Shown piece after piece: positions 39,383 to 47,004 of a stretch of DNA of 54,835 nt (within the stretch, counting starts at the first letter, position 1; every line of letters begins with the position of its first letter). The position numbers were made by a program, and so were the translations under genes. Origin of the DNA: Amycolatopsis coloradensis. Its GTDB lineage: Bacteria > Actinomycetota > Actinomycetes > Mycobacteriales > Pseudonocardiaceae. The notes under the pieces are model-generated. The model was not told the DNA's origin. It saw nothing but the letters and a program-made list of their open reading frames with translations, and did not search any database. The DNA lies in contig NZ_MQUQ01000044.1 in the NCBI RefSeq assembly GCF_001953865.1, positions 1 through 54,835 on the forward strand, written 5' to 3'.

Positions 39383-42300
39383 CTACAGCTTCGCGCACTG
39401 CCCGGCGGACGGCCCGCGGACGGTGTTCCGCAGGTCGTGATCCGTCGGAGCGGGGGAATTGGCCGCGCACGCCAGAGGTCCGCCGATCGTGCTGGAAGTC
39501 AGCACCGGCCCCTTGTTGCCCGTCAACGCCACCGGTCCGCCGATCTCGGTCAGTTCGATCGACACCGGCCCGGTCGCCCCGGTGATCGCCACCGGGCCGT
39601 TCACCTTCGTGCGGTCGAGCACGACCTGCGCCGCACCCGTCGCCGTCAGCGGCCCGGAGATCGACCCGCCGCGGACGATCAGGCTCGCGCCCGGCGCCAC
39701 CGACACCGGGCCGGACACCGTCGCACCGTCCAAACAGGTCACCCCGTCGCGCACGGTCAGCGGTCCCTTGCGCTCACCGGTGACGGTCTGCGTGCACGCC
39801 GCGTCCGGCTTGCCCAGCACCTCGAACTCCGACAACGACGCCTCCCCGCCCGTGGTCGCGGTGACCTCGAGCCGGTAGTGGGCGTAATGCGCCGGATTCG
39901 CGATCTTGAACGCCTTCGTCTGCTGCCGCCACGGGAACCTCTGGTCGGTCCGCTGATCCGCGACCGCCCACGTCTTCCCATCGTAGGAACCTTTCAGCAC
40001 CCAGCTCTTCGCATCACCCGCGCCCTTGCCCGAAGTCAGCGTGTAGAACGAACCCGCCTCGTTCGTCGAGGGCACCTGGTACTGGATCGGCGCCTTGACC
40101 TTCGCCTCGGTCCGCGACGTGTTGTCGAAGAACGCCGCGTCCCCGCCGGAGACCGGTTTGGTCAGGTCGTGCACCGGAGTCGGCACCGCGTCACCCTTGG
40201 TGATCGACTTCGGCGCGTCGTCCGGGCCGGTGCCCCACGACGACGGGTTCGGGCCCATGTCGAAGTCCAGCGTTCCGCCGTCGGCGATCGCGGCGTGCGC
40301 CAGCGACGTCGAGGACTGCGCCTTGCCGTTCACCTTCAGGCCATGGACGTAGACGTTCTTCGCGCTGTTCTTCGGCGCGTTGACCACGATCTTCTTGCCA
40401 CCGGGCAGGTTCACGGTCGCCTTGGTGAACAGCGGCGAGCCGATCGCGTAGTCCGAACTGCCGACCTGCAACGGGTAGAAGCCCAGCATGCCGAACAGCC
40501 ACCACGCCGACTGCTCGCCGTTGTCCTCGTCGCCGCCGTAGCCCTGGCCGAGCTCGCTGCCGACGTACAGCCTGGACAGCGCCTCGCGGACCTTCGCCTG
40601 CGTCTTCGACGGCTGACCCGCGTAGTCGTACATGTAGAGCGTGTGATGCGCGGCCTGGTTGGAATGCGCGTACATGCCCATCCGCACGTCCCGTGCCTCG
40701 GTCATCTCGTGGATGATCCCGGGATAGGTGCCGAACTTGAGCCCCTGCTCGGGTTTGGCGAAGAACTCGTCCAATTTGGACGCCAGCCCGGCCTTGCCGC
40801 CGTAGAGGTTCGCCAGGCCCTTGCCGTCCTGCGGGACCGAGAACCGCATGCCGTAGGCGTTGGTCTCGGTGTAGTCGATACCCCACACCTCGGGATCGAA
40901 GTCCGCCTTGCCCCGGGTGAACTTGCCCGCCGCGTCACGGCCCTGGAAGAAGCCGACACTCGGGTCGAACACGTTCACGTACTGCGTGGCCCGTTCGGTG
41001 AAGTACCCGTAGTTGTCCAGGTACTCCTGTTTGCGCGGGTCGTTCGCCGGTGCCTCGTCGTAGAGCTTCTTCGACATGTTCGCGATGGCGTTGTCGTTGA
41101 CGTAACCCTCGATCGCCCAGGAGAACCCGTGGTCCGCGGTGTTCGGCGCGTACCCGAGAAACGTGCCCTCGTCGATGCCCTTCCGCCCGACCGCGCCGTT
41201 GGGCGGGGTCACCGTGGCGTTCTTGATCGCGGAGTCATAGGCCGCCTGGACGTCGAATCCCTTGACACCCTTGAGGTAGGCGTCCGCGAAAGCGGCGTCC
41301 GAACTGGTGCCGGTCATCAGATCCGCGTAACCGGGGGAGGACCAGCGCGAGATCCAGCCGCCGTCGCGGTACTGCTGCACGAACCCGTCGACCAGCTTCC
41401 CGGTCGTGTCCGGGCTGAGCAGCGAGTACGCCGACCAGACCGTCCGGTAGGTGTCCCAGAACCCGTTGTTGACGTAGAACTCGCCGTCGACCAGTTTCGC
41501 GCCGGTCTGCGTCGGGGTGTCCTGTCCGGTCTTCGGCGACACCGGGCTCGCGTACTTCTTCACCGGCTTCTCGGCCGTGCCGACATTCTCGAAGCCCGAG
41601 TTCGGGTACAGGAAGAGCCGGTACAGGTTGGAGTACAGCGTGATCAGCTGATCCTTCGACGCGCCCTCGACCTCGACGATCTTGAGCTTCTCGTCCCACG
41701 CCTTCTGCGCGGTGTCGCTCACCGATTCGAGGGTCGCGTCCGGGGCGACTTCCTGCGCCAGGTTCTTCTTCGCCTGCTCGACGCTGATCAGCGAGGTCGC
41801 GATCCGCATGTTCACCGTCTTGTCGGCGCCCGCGTCGAACTTGAGGTAGCCGAGGACGTTGTCCCGCTTCTGCTCACCCGAACCGGTCGACAGCTTCGAA
41901 CCGGCGGACACCGGCTTGTCGAAGGTCGCGTAGACGAACATCCGCGACGCGCCCGCCGACAGCCCGCTCTTCACGTCGCTGTAGCCGGTGATGGCCCGGC
42001 CCGCGGGGTCGAGGGTGAGCCCGCCGTTGTTGTTGACGTTGTCGAAGATCAGGTTCGAATCCGCACCGGGGAACTTGAACCGGTACAGCGCCGCGTGATC
42101 GGTCGGCGCGACCTCCGCCTTGATCCCGTTCTCGAAGTCGACGCCGTAGTAGTGCGCCCGCGCCGTCTCGTTCGAATGCTTGAACGGCAGCTTCCGCGCC
42201 TCACGATCCGGGTTCGGCACGCCGGACGCGGTCGAGGGCAGGAACTGGAAGGTCTGCCGGTCGGCCATCCACGGGCTCGGCGCGTGGCTCGCGGAGAATG

Positions 42301-43675
42301 CTTGCAGCGCCGGGAGGTTCTGCTCGTTGTTGCGCGAGTGGTAGGAGTACATCCAGCTCAACGTGCCCGCGTCGGTGGTCGGGATCCAGAAGTTGAACCC
42401 GTGCGGAACCGCGGTCGCGGGCATGTTGTTGCCGCGCGAGAACGACCCGTTCGACAGCGAACCGCGCGTGGTCAGCACGTTGTCGGACGGGCGCAGGCTC
42501 GCCGGAGGCGTCGGAGTCGCCGAGACCTTGATGTCGTCCAGCCAGCCCTGCAGCGAACCCGGGCCGTCGGCGTTGTCGTAGCCGACCAGGATCCGGTCGA
42601 CCGTCTTGCCCTTCGCGACCACGCCGATCTGCGAGCGCACCAGGTTCCACTGATTGGTGTAGAGCACCTTGCTCGCGCCCTGGCCCTGCGGGGAAAGCCC
42701 GAAACCGTACTGGTCGACCGCGCCGAGCTGGCTCAGGTAGGTGCCGTCGGTGAACGCGAGGTCCACCGCGACGTTGGTGCTCGGGTACTTCAGGTCACCG
42801 CGGATGAACTCCGGCTGCACCTTGTACGACAGCTCCGAGGTCGCCACCACCGGGATGTCGACGTCGAAGATCTTGTTGTACGACCAGCCGTGCCCCTGGG
42901 CCTTATGGCTGCCGGAGTAGCGGAACGCGCGCAGGCCCGTGAAGCCGACCCGGTTCTTGCTGGTGTAACCGCTGCCTGGGCCGCTGTCGGCGAAGCTGCG
43001 CATGTTCGGCAGTGCCGGCGGGACCGGGTCCTCGTTGGCCAGCAGCAGCTCCGAAAGCTGCATGATGTCGCCGCCGTTGTTCTTCGTGATGTTCAGGCGG
43101 AAGAACTTGTACGCGGCACTCGCGGCCGCGAGACGGTATTCCTTCTTCTGGAACGGCTCGCTGAACTTCTGCCCGGTCTGCTTGTCCAGATCGGTCCAAG
43201 ACAGGCCGTCGGCGCTGCCCTGCAAGGTCCAGTCCCGCGGGTTGCGGTTGTCGAAGTCGTTCGCCGAGGACAGCGCGTACCGCGTGATCGACGTCGGCTC
43301 CGAGAGGGTGACCTGCGCCCAACCGGTCGGGGTCCAGGCGAGCCACTTGGTGTCGGTCGACCCGTCGACCAGGTTCGACACCCCTTCGTTCGGGGTGTTC
43401 TCGCTGTTGGCCGACGTCTCGGTGACCTTGCCGCGGATGTCACCGGGGATGGTGGTGGCGTTCGCGCCGTCGACGCCGAACGCCTTCGGTTCGCCGGACG
43501 GGTCGACGTCGACCGTGTCGCTCCACGTCGGCTGCGGTTCGCCTTGCTCGAACGAGGAGTGGAAATCCGGTGGGACGTCTCCGGCCGCGGCGGTCGCCGG
43601 AAGGGCTACCAACCCGGACGCCACGACCGTGGCACTCAGGAGGCTACAGACCAGTGGTCTGACGCTTCGGGGCAT
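39383..43675 (-). CDS. Secreted GH92-family glycosidase with discoidin domains and beta-helix-like tail
   Basis: 1430 aa from the ATG at 43675 (MPRSVRPLVCSLLSATVVAS, signal peptide cleaved after TAAA); a start 10 codons earlier is possible. Residues ~55-205 form an F5/8-type C domain (VSNLVDGSTDTKWLAWTPTG, WTLQGSADGLSWTDL). The GH92 unit follows: SRGNNMPATAVPHGFNFWIP, YVNNGFWDTYRTVWSAYSLL, LMTGTSSDAAFADAYLKGVK, GDEDNGEQSAWWLFGMLGFY. A second F5/8-type domain comes at ~1165-1290 (WVLKGSYDGKTWAVADQR). The last ~135 residues are repeats of GPVxV/GPLxxxG type, probably a beta-helix. HSNQAAHH has Gln1007 at the usual acid position. Expected role: extracellular breakdown of mannan or phosphomannan. 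Confidence 0.92.
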   Translation of the reverse strand: MPRSVRPLVCSLLSATVVASGLVALPATAAAGDVPPDFHSSFEQGEPQPTWSDTVDVDPSGEPKAFGVDGANATTIPGDIRGKVTETSANSENTPNEGVSNLVDGSTDTKWLAWTPTGWAQVTLSEPTSITRYALSSANDFDNRNPRDWTLQGSADGLSWTDLDKQTGQKFSEPFQKKEYRLAAASAAYKFFRLNITKNNGGDIMQLSELLLANEDPVPPALPNMRSFADSGPGSGYTSKNRVGFTGLRAFRYSGSHKAQGHGWSYNKIFDVDIPVVATSELSYKVQPEFIRGDLKYPSTNVAVDLAFTDGTYLSQLGAVDQYGFGLSPQGQGASKVLYTNQWNLVRSQIGVVAKGKTVDRILVGYDNADGPGSLQGWLDDIKVSATPTPPASLRPSDNVLTTRGSLSNGSFSRGNNMPATAVPHGFNFWIPTTDAGTLSWMYSYHSRNNEQNLPALQAFSASHAPSPWMADRQTFQFLPSTASGVPNPDREARKLPFKHSNETARAHYYGVDFENGIKAEVAPTDHAALYRFKFPGADSNLIFDNVNNNGGLTLDPAGRAITGYSDVKSGLSAGASRMFVYATFDKPVSAGSKLSTGSGEQKRDNVLGYLKFDAGADKTVNMRIATSLISVEQAKKNLAQEVAPDATLESVSDTAQKAWDEKLKIVEVEGASKDQLITLYSNLYRLFLYPNSGFENVGTAEKPVKKYASPVSPKTGQDTPTQTGAKLVDGEFYVNNGFWDTYRTVWSAYSLLSPDTTGKLVDGFVQQYRDGGWISRWSSPGYADLMTGTSSDAAFADAYLKGVKGFDVQAAYDSAIKNATVTPPNGAVGRKGIDEGTFLGYAPNTADHGFSWAIEGYVNDNAIANMSKKLYDEAPANDPRKQEYLDNYGYFTERATQYVNVFDPSVGFFQGRDAAGKFTRGKADFDPEVWGIDYTETNAYGMRFSVPQDGKGLANLYGGKAGLASKLDEFFAKPEQGLKFGTYPGIIHEMTEARDVRMGMYAHSNQAAHHTLYMYDYAGQPSKTQAKVREALSRLYVGSELGQGYGGDEDNGEQSAWWLFGMLGFYPLQVGSSDYAIGSPLFTKATVNLPGGKKIVVNAPKNSAKNVYVHGLKVNGKAQSSTSLAHAAIADGGTLDFDMGPNPSSWGTGPDDAPKSITKGDAVPTPVHDLTKPVSGGDAAFFDNTSRTEAKVKAPIQYQVPSTNEAGSFYTLTSGKGAGDAKSWVLKGSYDGKTWAVADQRTDQRFPWRQQTKAFKIANPAHYAHYRLEVTATTGGEASLSEFEVLGKPDAACTQTVTGERKGPLTVRDGVTCLDGATVSGPVSVAPGASLIVRGGSISGPLTATGAAQVVLDRTKVNGPVAITGATGPVSIELTEIGGPVALTGNKGPVLTSSTIGGPLACAANSPAPTDHDLRNTVRGPSAGQCAKL

Positions 43676-43760
43676 CGTTGCACCAATGCTTTCTCGCGGG
43701 GGCATACTGTGCGCCGCGCAGGCGGGGGACCGGTGGCGCCAAGAGAGAAGAACTCGCGTG

Positions 43761-43774
43761 TGACATCGATGTCA
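43761..43774. promoter_or_regulatory. 14-bp perfect palindrome, LacI-type operator candidate
   Basis: TGACATCGATGTCA has the central CG typical of LacI-family sites. It lies 86 bases upstream of the secreted GH92 start, in the divergent region with the tannase-like gene. Confidence 0.5.
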
Positions 43775-43819
43775 AGACACCCGGACAAACCTGACCCGAA
43801 CTGGACAAGCCGGATGCCC

Positions 43820-43850
43820 GGTTGTCCGCCCGCAAACCGGGTGGACAACC
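43820..43850. promoter_or_regulatory. Inverted repeat GGTTGTCC-N15-GGACAACC
   Basis: 8-bp arms in the same divergent region, 65 bases upstream of the tannase start. Possible operator or attenuator hairpin. Confidence 0.35.
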
Positions 43851-43914
43851 TCCGGGGGCCGGGCCAGGGTGAATGGATCAACTTCAAGCAGATCCGGGAA
43901 ACTGGGGTGGGGAA

Positions 43915-45558
43915 ATGCGGCGGTTGTCCATGCTCGGCGTGGCAGCGCTCATCACGGCAGGCTCGATACTCACGGCACCGGCGGCCACCGCCGGCGAACC
44001 GACCTTCCGGCCGGTACGCACCTGCGGCGATCTGGTGCGGACCTACGACGTCCCCGGGGCGGTCACCCACGTCAAAACGGCGACCGTGGTGCCCGCGACG
44101 GCGACCGAACCGGAGCACTGCGACGTCCGGGGCCACGTCGAACCGGCGGTGCGGTTCCAGCTCCGGCTGCCGACCAAGACGTACGCGGGCCGCTATCTGC
44201 AGTTCGGCTGCGGCGGGTTCTGCGGCGCCGTCAGTACGCCGCCGTTCGCCGACTGCGGGCTGCCGCACGGCGGCGATGTCGCGGTCGCGGCCACCGACGA
44301 CGGTCACGTCGGCAAGACCCCGCTCGTCTTCGACGACGGCAAGTGGGCCGAGAACAACCAGGCGGCCCGCGACGACTTCGCCTTCCGCGCGCCGCACGTC
44401 GTCTCGAAGGCGTCCAAACGCCTCATCACCACGTTCTACGGCGCTCCGCCGAGGCAGTCTTACTTCAGCGGCTGCTCGGACGGCGGCCGCGAAGCACTCC
44501 TGCTGGCGCAGCGGTACCCGCACGACTTCGACGGCATCATCGCCGGCGCGCCCGCCGGGTACTGGGGACCACTCATCGGCGTCTACCAGACCTGGCTCGC
44601 GAAGGCGAACACCGGCGCCGACGGCAAACCGATCCTCACCGCCGACAAGCTCCCGGCGCTGCACGCCGCCGCACTGTCCTCTTGCGACAGGGCCGACGGA
44701 CTCACCGACGGCGCCATCGACGACCCGCGCACCTGCCGCTTCGACCCGGCCACGATCGCCTGCCCGCCGGGCGCCGACAACGCAGGCTGCCTCACCGCGG
44801 CACAGGTCGAGGCGACCAAGAAGATCTACGCGCCGCCGACCGACGAACGCGGCCGCAAGCTCTACCCGGGCGGCCAGACCGTCGGGTCCGAACTGTCCTG
44901 GTACGGCTGGACCCTCCCGGCACCGGAATTCGGCGGCGTCCCGGCCGCGTTCGCCCTCGCCGACAACTACCTGAAGCACATGGCCTACCCGATCGGGACA
45001 CCGCATTCGTCGGTCGAGAAATTCGCTTTCACCACCCGGAATTTCAACCGACTCACCCCGGAAGGCTTACGGTCCGACGCGATGTCGACGGATCTGCGGG
45101 AATTCCGGCGTTCCGGCGGCAAGCTCGTGATCTGGCACGGCTGGGCGGACCAGGCCATCCCCGCGGCCGGCACACTCGACTACTACCAGCGGCTCACCCG
45201 CGCCAACGGCGGCCTCGCCGCGACGCAGAGCTGGGCCCGGCTGTTCATGGTGCCCGGGCTCTACCACTGCGCGACCGGCGACAAACTGACCGAGTACGAC
45301 CCGCTGAAGGAACTGGTCTCCTGGGTCGAACGCGGCACCGCCCCGGACCGGACGCTCGCCACCGGCCGCGACGCCGACGGCAAGGTCTTCCGCACGAGGC
45401 CGGTGTTCCCGTACCCGCTACAGGCCAAGTACGACGGCACCGGAAGCGTCGACGACGCCGCGAACTTCGTGCCTGTTCCGCCTTCGCGGCCTTCGCAGGA
45501 CGTCGTGGACTGGGCGGGGAACGATCTGTACGGGAAGGCCGGTCCCGTCGCTCCTTAG
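43915..45558 (+). CDS. Secreted tannase/feruloyl-esterase family protein
   Basis: 547 aa from the ATG at 43915, preceded by GGTGGGGAA; an upstream ATG gives an unlikely N-terminus. It has a signal peptide (RRLSMLGVAALITAGSILTA, cleavage after TATA). Catalytic serine: GCSDGG with Ser188. The acid is Asp412 (HGWADQAIP) and the His is His451 (LYHC). Cys187 and Cys452 flank Ser and His and would form the disulphide characteristic of tannases and fungal feruloyl esterases. Further cysteines (CGGFCGAV, SSCDRA, TCRFD, IACPPG, NAGCLT) resemble the family lid. It hydrolyses phenolic esters such as gallates or ferulates outside the cell. It is divergent from the secreted GH92 gene, suggesting plant-matter degradation. 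Confidence 0.92.
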   Translation: MRRLSMLGVAALITAGSILTAPAATAGEPTFRPVRTCGDLVRTYDVPGAVTHVKTATVVPATATEPEHCDVRGHVEPAVRFQLRLPTKTYAGRYLQFGCGGFCGAVSTPPFADCGLPHGGDVAVAATDDGHVGKTPLVFDDGKWAENNQAARDDFAFRAPHVVSKASKRLITTFYGAPPRQSYFSGCSDGGREALLLAQRYPHDFDGIIAGAPAGYWGPLIGVYQTWLAKANTGADGKPILTADKLPALHAAALSSCDRADGLTDGAIDDPRTCRFDPATIACPPGADNAGCLTAAQVEATKKIYAPPTDERGRKLYPGGQTVGSELSWYGWTLPAPEFGGVPAAFALADNYLKHMAYPIGTPHSSVEKFAFTTRNFNRLTPEGLRSDAMSTDLREFRRSGGKLVIWHGWADQAIPAAGTLDYYQRLTRANGGLAATQSWARLFMVPGLYHCATGDKLTEYDPLKELVSWVERGTAPDRTLATGRDADGKVFRTRPVFPYPLQAKYDGTGSVDDAANFVPVPPSRPSQDVVDWAGNDLYGKAGPVAP

Positions 45559-45568
45559 TGACAGGTCA

Positions 45569-45627
45569 GCTGTTATGAACGGACCTTTCATAACAAAATT
45601 TGTTATGAAAGGTCCGTTCATAACAGC
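45569..45627. terminator. 59-bp perfect palindrome (family C)
   Basis: 29-base arms around one central A. The left arm starts GCTGTTATGAACGGACCTTT. The centre is AT-rich (AACAAAATTTGTT), giving T-runs in both directions. It lies between the convergent tannase and ABC genes and is the longest perfect palindrome in the window. Confidence 0.7.
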
Positions 45628-45649
45628 GGCGGTTCCAGACGGCGCCAGG

Positions 45650-46315
45650 TCAGGAAAGAACGCCGTCCAGCAACCGTACCCGCCGGTCCGCGATCCGGTG
45701 CACGTCGTCGTCGTGCGTCGCCACGATGACCGCGGCGCCGTCCTCCGCGCAGCGCCTCAGCAACCGCAGCACTCGCGGCGTGCTCCCGGCGTCCAGGTGC
45801 GCTGTCGGTTCGTCGGTGAGCAGGACCCGAGGCCGTCCGCTGACCGCCCTGGCGAGCGCGACCCGCTGCTGCTGTCCGAACGAGACTTCAAGTGGATAAC
45901 GGTCGCCGAGGTCACCGATCCCGAGTTCCTCCAGCAGTTCCGCGACCCGGGCGTGGATGTCCTTCGCGCGGGGCTTGGGAATGTCGGATCGGAGTCGCAG
46001 TGGCAGCGCCACGTTCTCCGCGATCGTCAGTTCGTTCGCGAGGCCGAGTGCCTGGGGCAGGACGGCGCAGGTGTGCCACGGCGGCGCGCCCGCTATCGGG
46101 ACGCCGTCCAGCAGGACACTGCCGGAATCGGGCGAGTCGAAACCGCACAGCAGGGCCAGCAGCGCGCTCTTGCCGGAACCGGACCGGCCGGAGACGGTGA
46201 CCAGTTCGCCCGCGGCCACACGCAGTTCGAGCCCGCGCAGGACTTCGACGTCCCCGCTGGGATGGGGGAACCGGCGGCGCAACCCGACGGCCTCGAGAGC
46301 GGGTTCCGCCATCAC
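45650..46315 (-). CDS. ABC transporter ATP-binding protein with altered signature motif
   Basis: 221 aa, LolD/MacB-type ATPase. Walker A SGRSGSGKSALL (residues ~39-50), Q-loop PQALG, Walker B LLTDEPTAHLD and the H-loop ATHDD are present. The signature reads VSFGQQQRVALARA instead of LSGGQ. It overlaps the upstream ATPase gene by 4 bases (ATGA) and is last in the permease-ATPase-ATPase operon. The two ATPases probably pair on one permease, this being the more degenerate half. It is cytoplasmic at the membrane. Confidence 0.9.
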   Translation of the reverse strand: MMAEPALEAVGLRRRFPHPSGDVEVLRGLELRVAAGELVTVSGRSGSGKSALLALLCGFDSPDSGSVLLDGVPIAGAPPWHTCAVLPQALGLANELTIAENVALPLRLRSDIPKPRAKDIHARVAELLEELGIGDLGDRYPLEVSFGQQQRVALARAVSGRPRVLLTDEPTAHLDAGSTPRVLRLLRRCAEDGAAVIVATHDDDVHRIADRRVRLLDGVLS

Positions 46316-47004
46316 GGTACGACCTCCCGTTCTTCGGTGCTTTCAAGGCGGCCTTTGTGCATCCGCGCGACGCGGCTGCCGAGTTCGATGAGCCGGTCGT
46401 CGTGCGAGGCGACGATGACGGCGAAGTCCTGATCCGCCAAGTATTTCAGCGTGTCGAGCACCAGATCGGCCGAACCTTCGTCCAGCTGGGACGTCGGCTC
46501 GTCGGCGAGGACGACGGTCGAGCGGCGCGCGAGGGTGCAGCCGAACGCGAGGCGCTGCTGCTGCCCGCCCGACAGCGCGGAGATCCGCCAGCCGCCGGTC
46601 CCGCCCAGCCCCAGCTGGTCGAGGATGTCGTCCGGCAGGCATTCCGTCCCGGCCGACTCCGCGGCCGCGCGGAGGTTGTCGGCGACACTCAGGTACGCGA
46701 GCAGGTTGTCGGTCGGGTTCTGGAACACCAGACCGAGGTGGGTTCGCCGCAGCGCCCGCCGCTCACGGTGCCGCAGCTTGCCGGTTTCGGTTCCCTGGAA
46801 GGAAATCGTGCCCCGGACGGGTTGCTCGAACAGGCCGAGCGTCCGCAGCAGGGTGGATTTGCCGGAACCGGACGGCCCCGCCAGCACGGTGATCCCGCGG
46901 GCGGGGATGTCGATGGTGACGCCGTCGACACCGGTGACGGTGCCCGCCGGCGTCTGGTAGTCGACGCCGATGCCGTCCAGCCGGAAGATCGGTTTCTCAG
47001 GCAC
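46312..47004 (-). CDS. ABC transporter ATP-binding protein
   Basis: 230 aa. All motifs are canonical: Walker A AGPSGSGKSTLLR, Q-loop VFQNPTDNLLAY, signature ALSGGQQQRLAFGCTLA, Walker B VVLADEPTSQLDE, and H-loop VASHDD. LolD/MacB-type, driving an FtsX-like permease. It overlaps the permease by 8 bases and the next ATPase by 4. The substrate is unknown; related systems move lipoproteins, peptides or bacitracin-type antibiotics, or signal to cell-wall enzymes. Confidence 0.93.
   Translation of the reverse strand: MPEKPIFRLDGIGVDYQTPAGTVTGVDGVTIDIPARGITVLAGPSGSGKSTLLRTLGLFEQPVRGTISFQGTETGKLRHRERRALRRTHLGLVFQNPTDNLLAYLSVADNLRAAAESAGTECLPDDILDQLGLGGTGGWRISALSGGQQQRLAFGCTLARRSTVVLADEPTSQLDEGSADLVLDTLKYLADQDFAVIVASHDDRLIELGSRVARMHKGRLESTEEREVVP

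Noticed and set aside
39437..44974. Plus-strand open frame of 1845 codons
   Set aside because: It runs opposite the secreted GH92 gene and then into the tannase gene in the wrong frame; Arg/Val-rich sequence, no motif. Long antisense frames are expected at this GC content.
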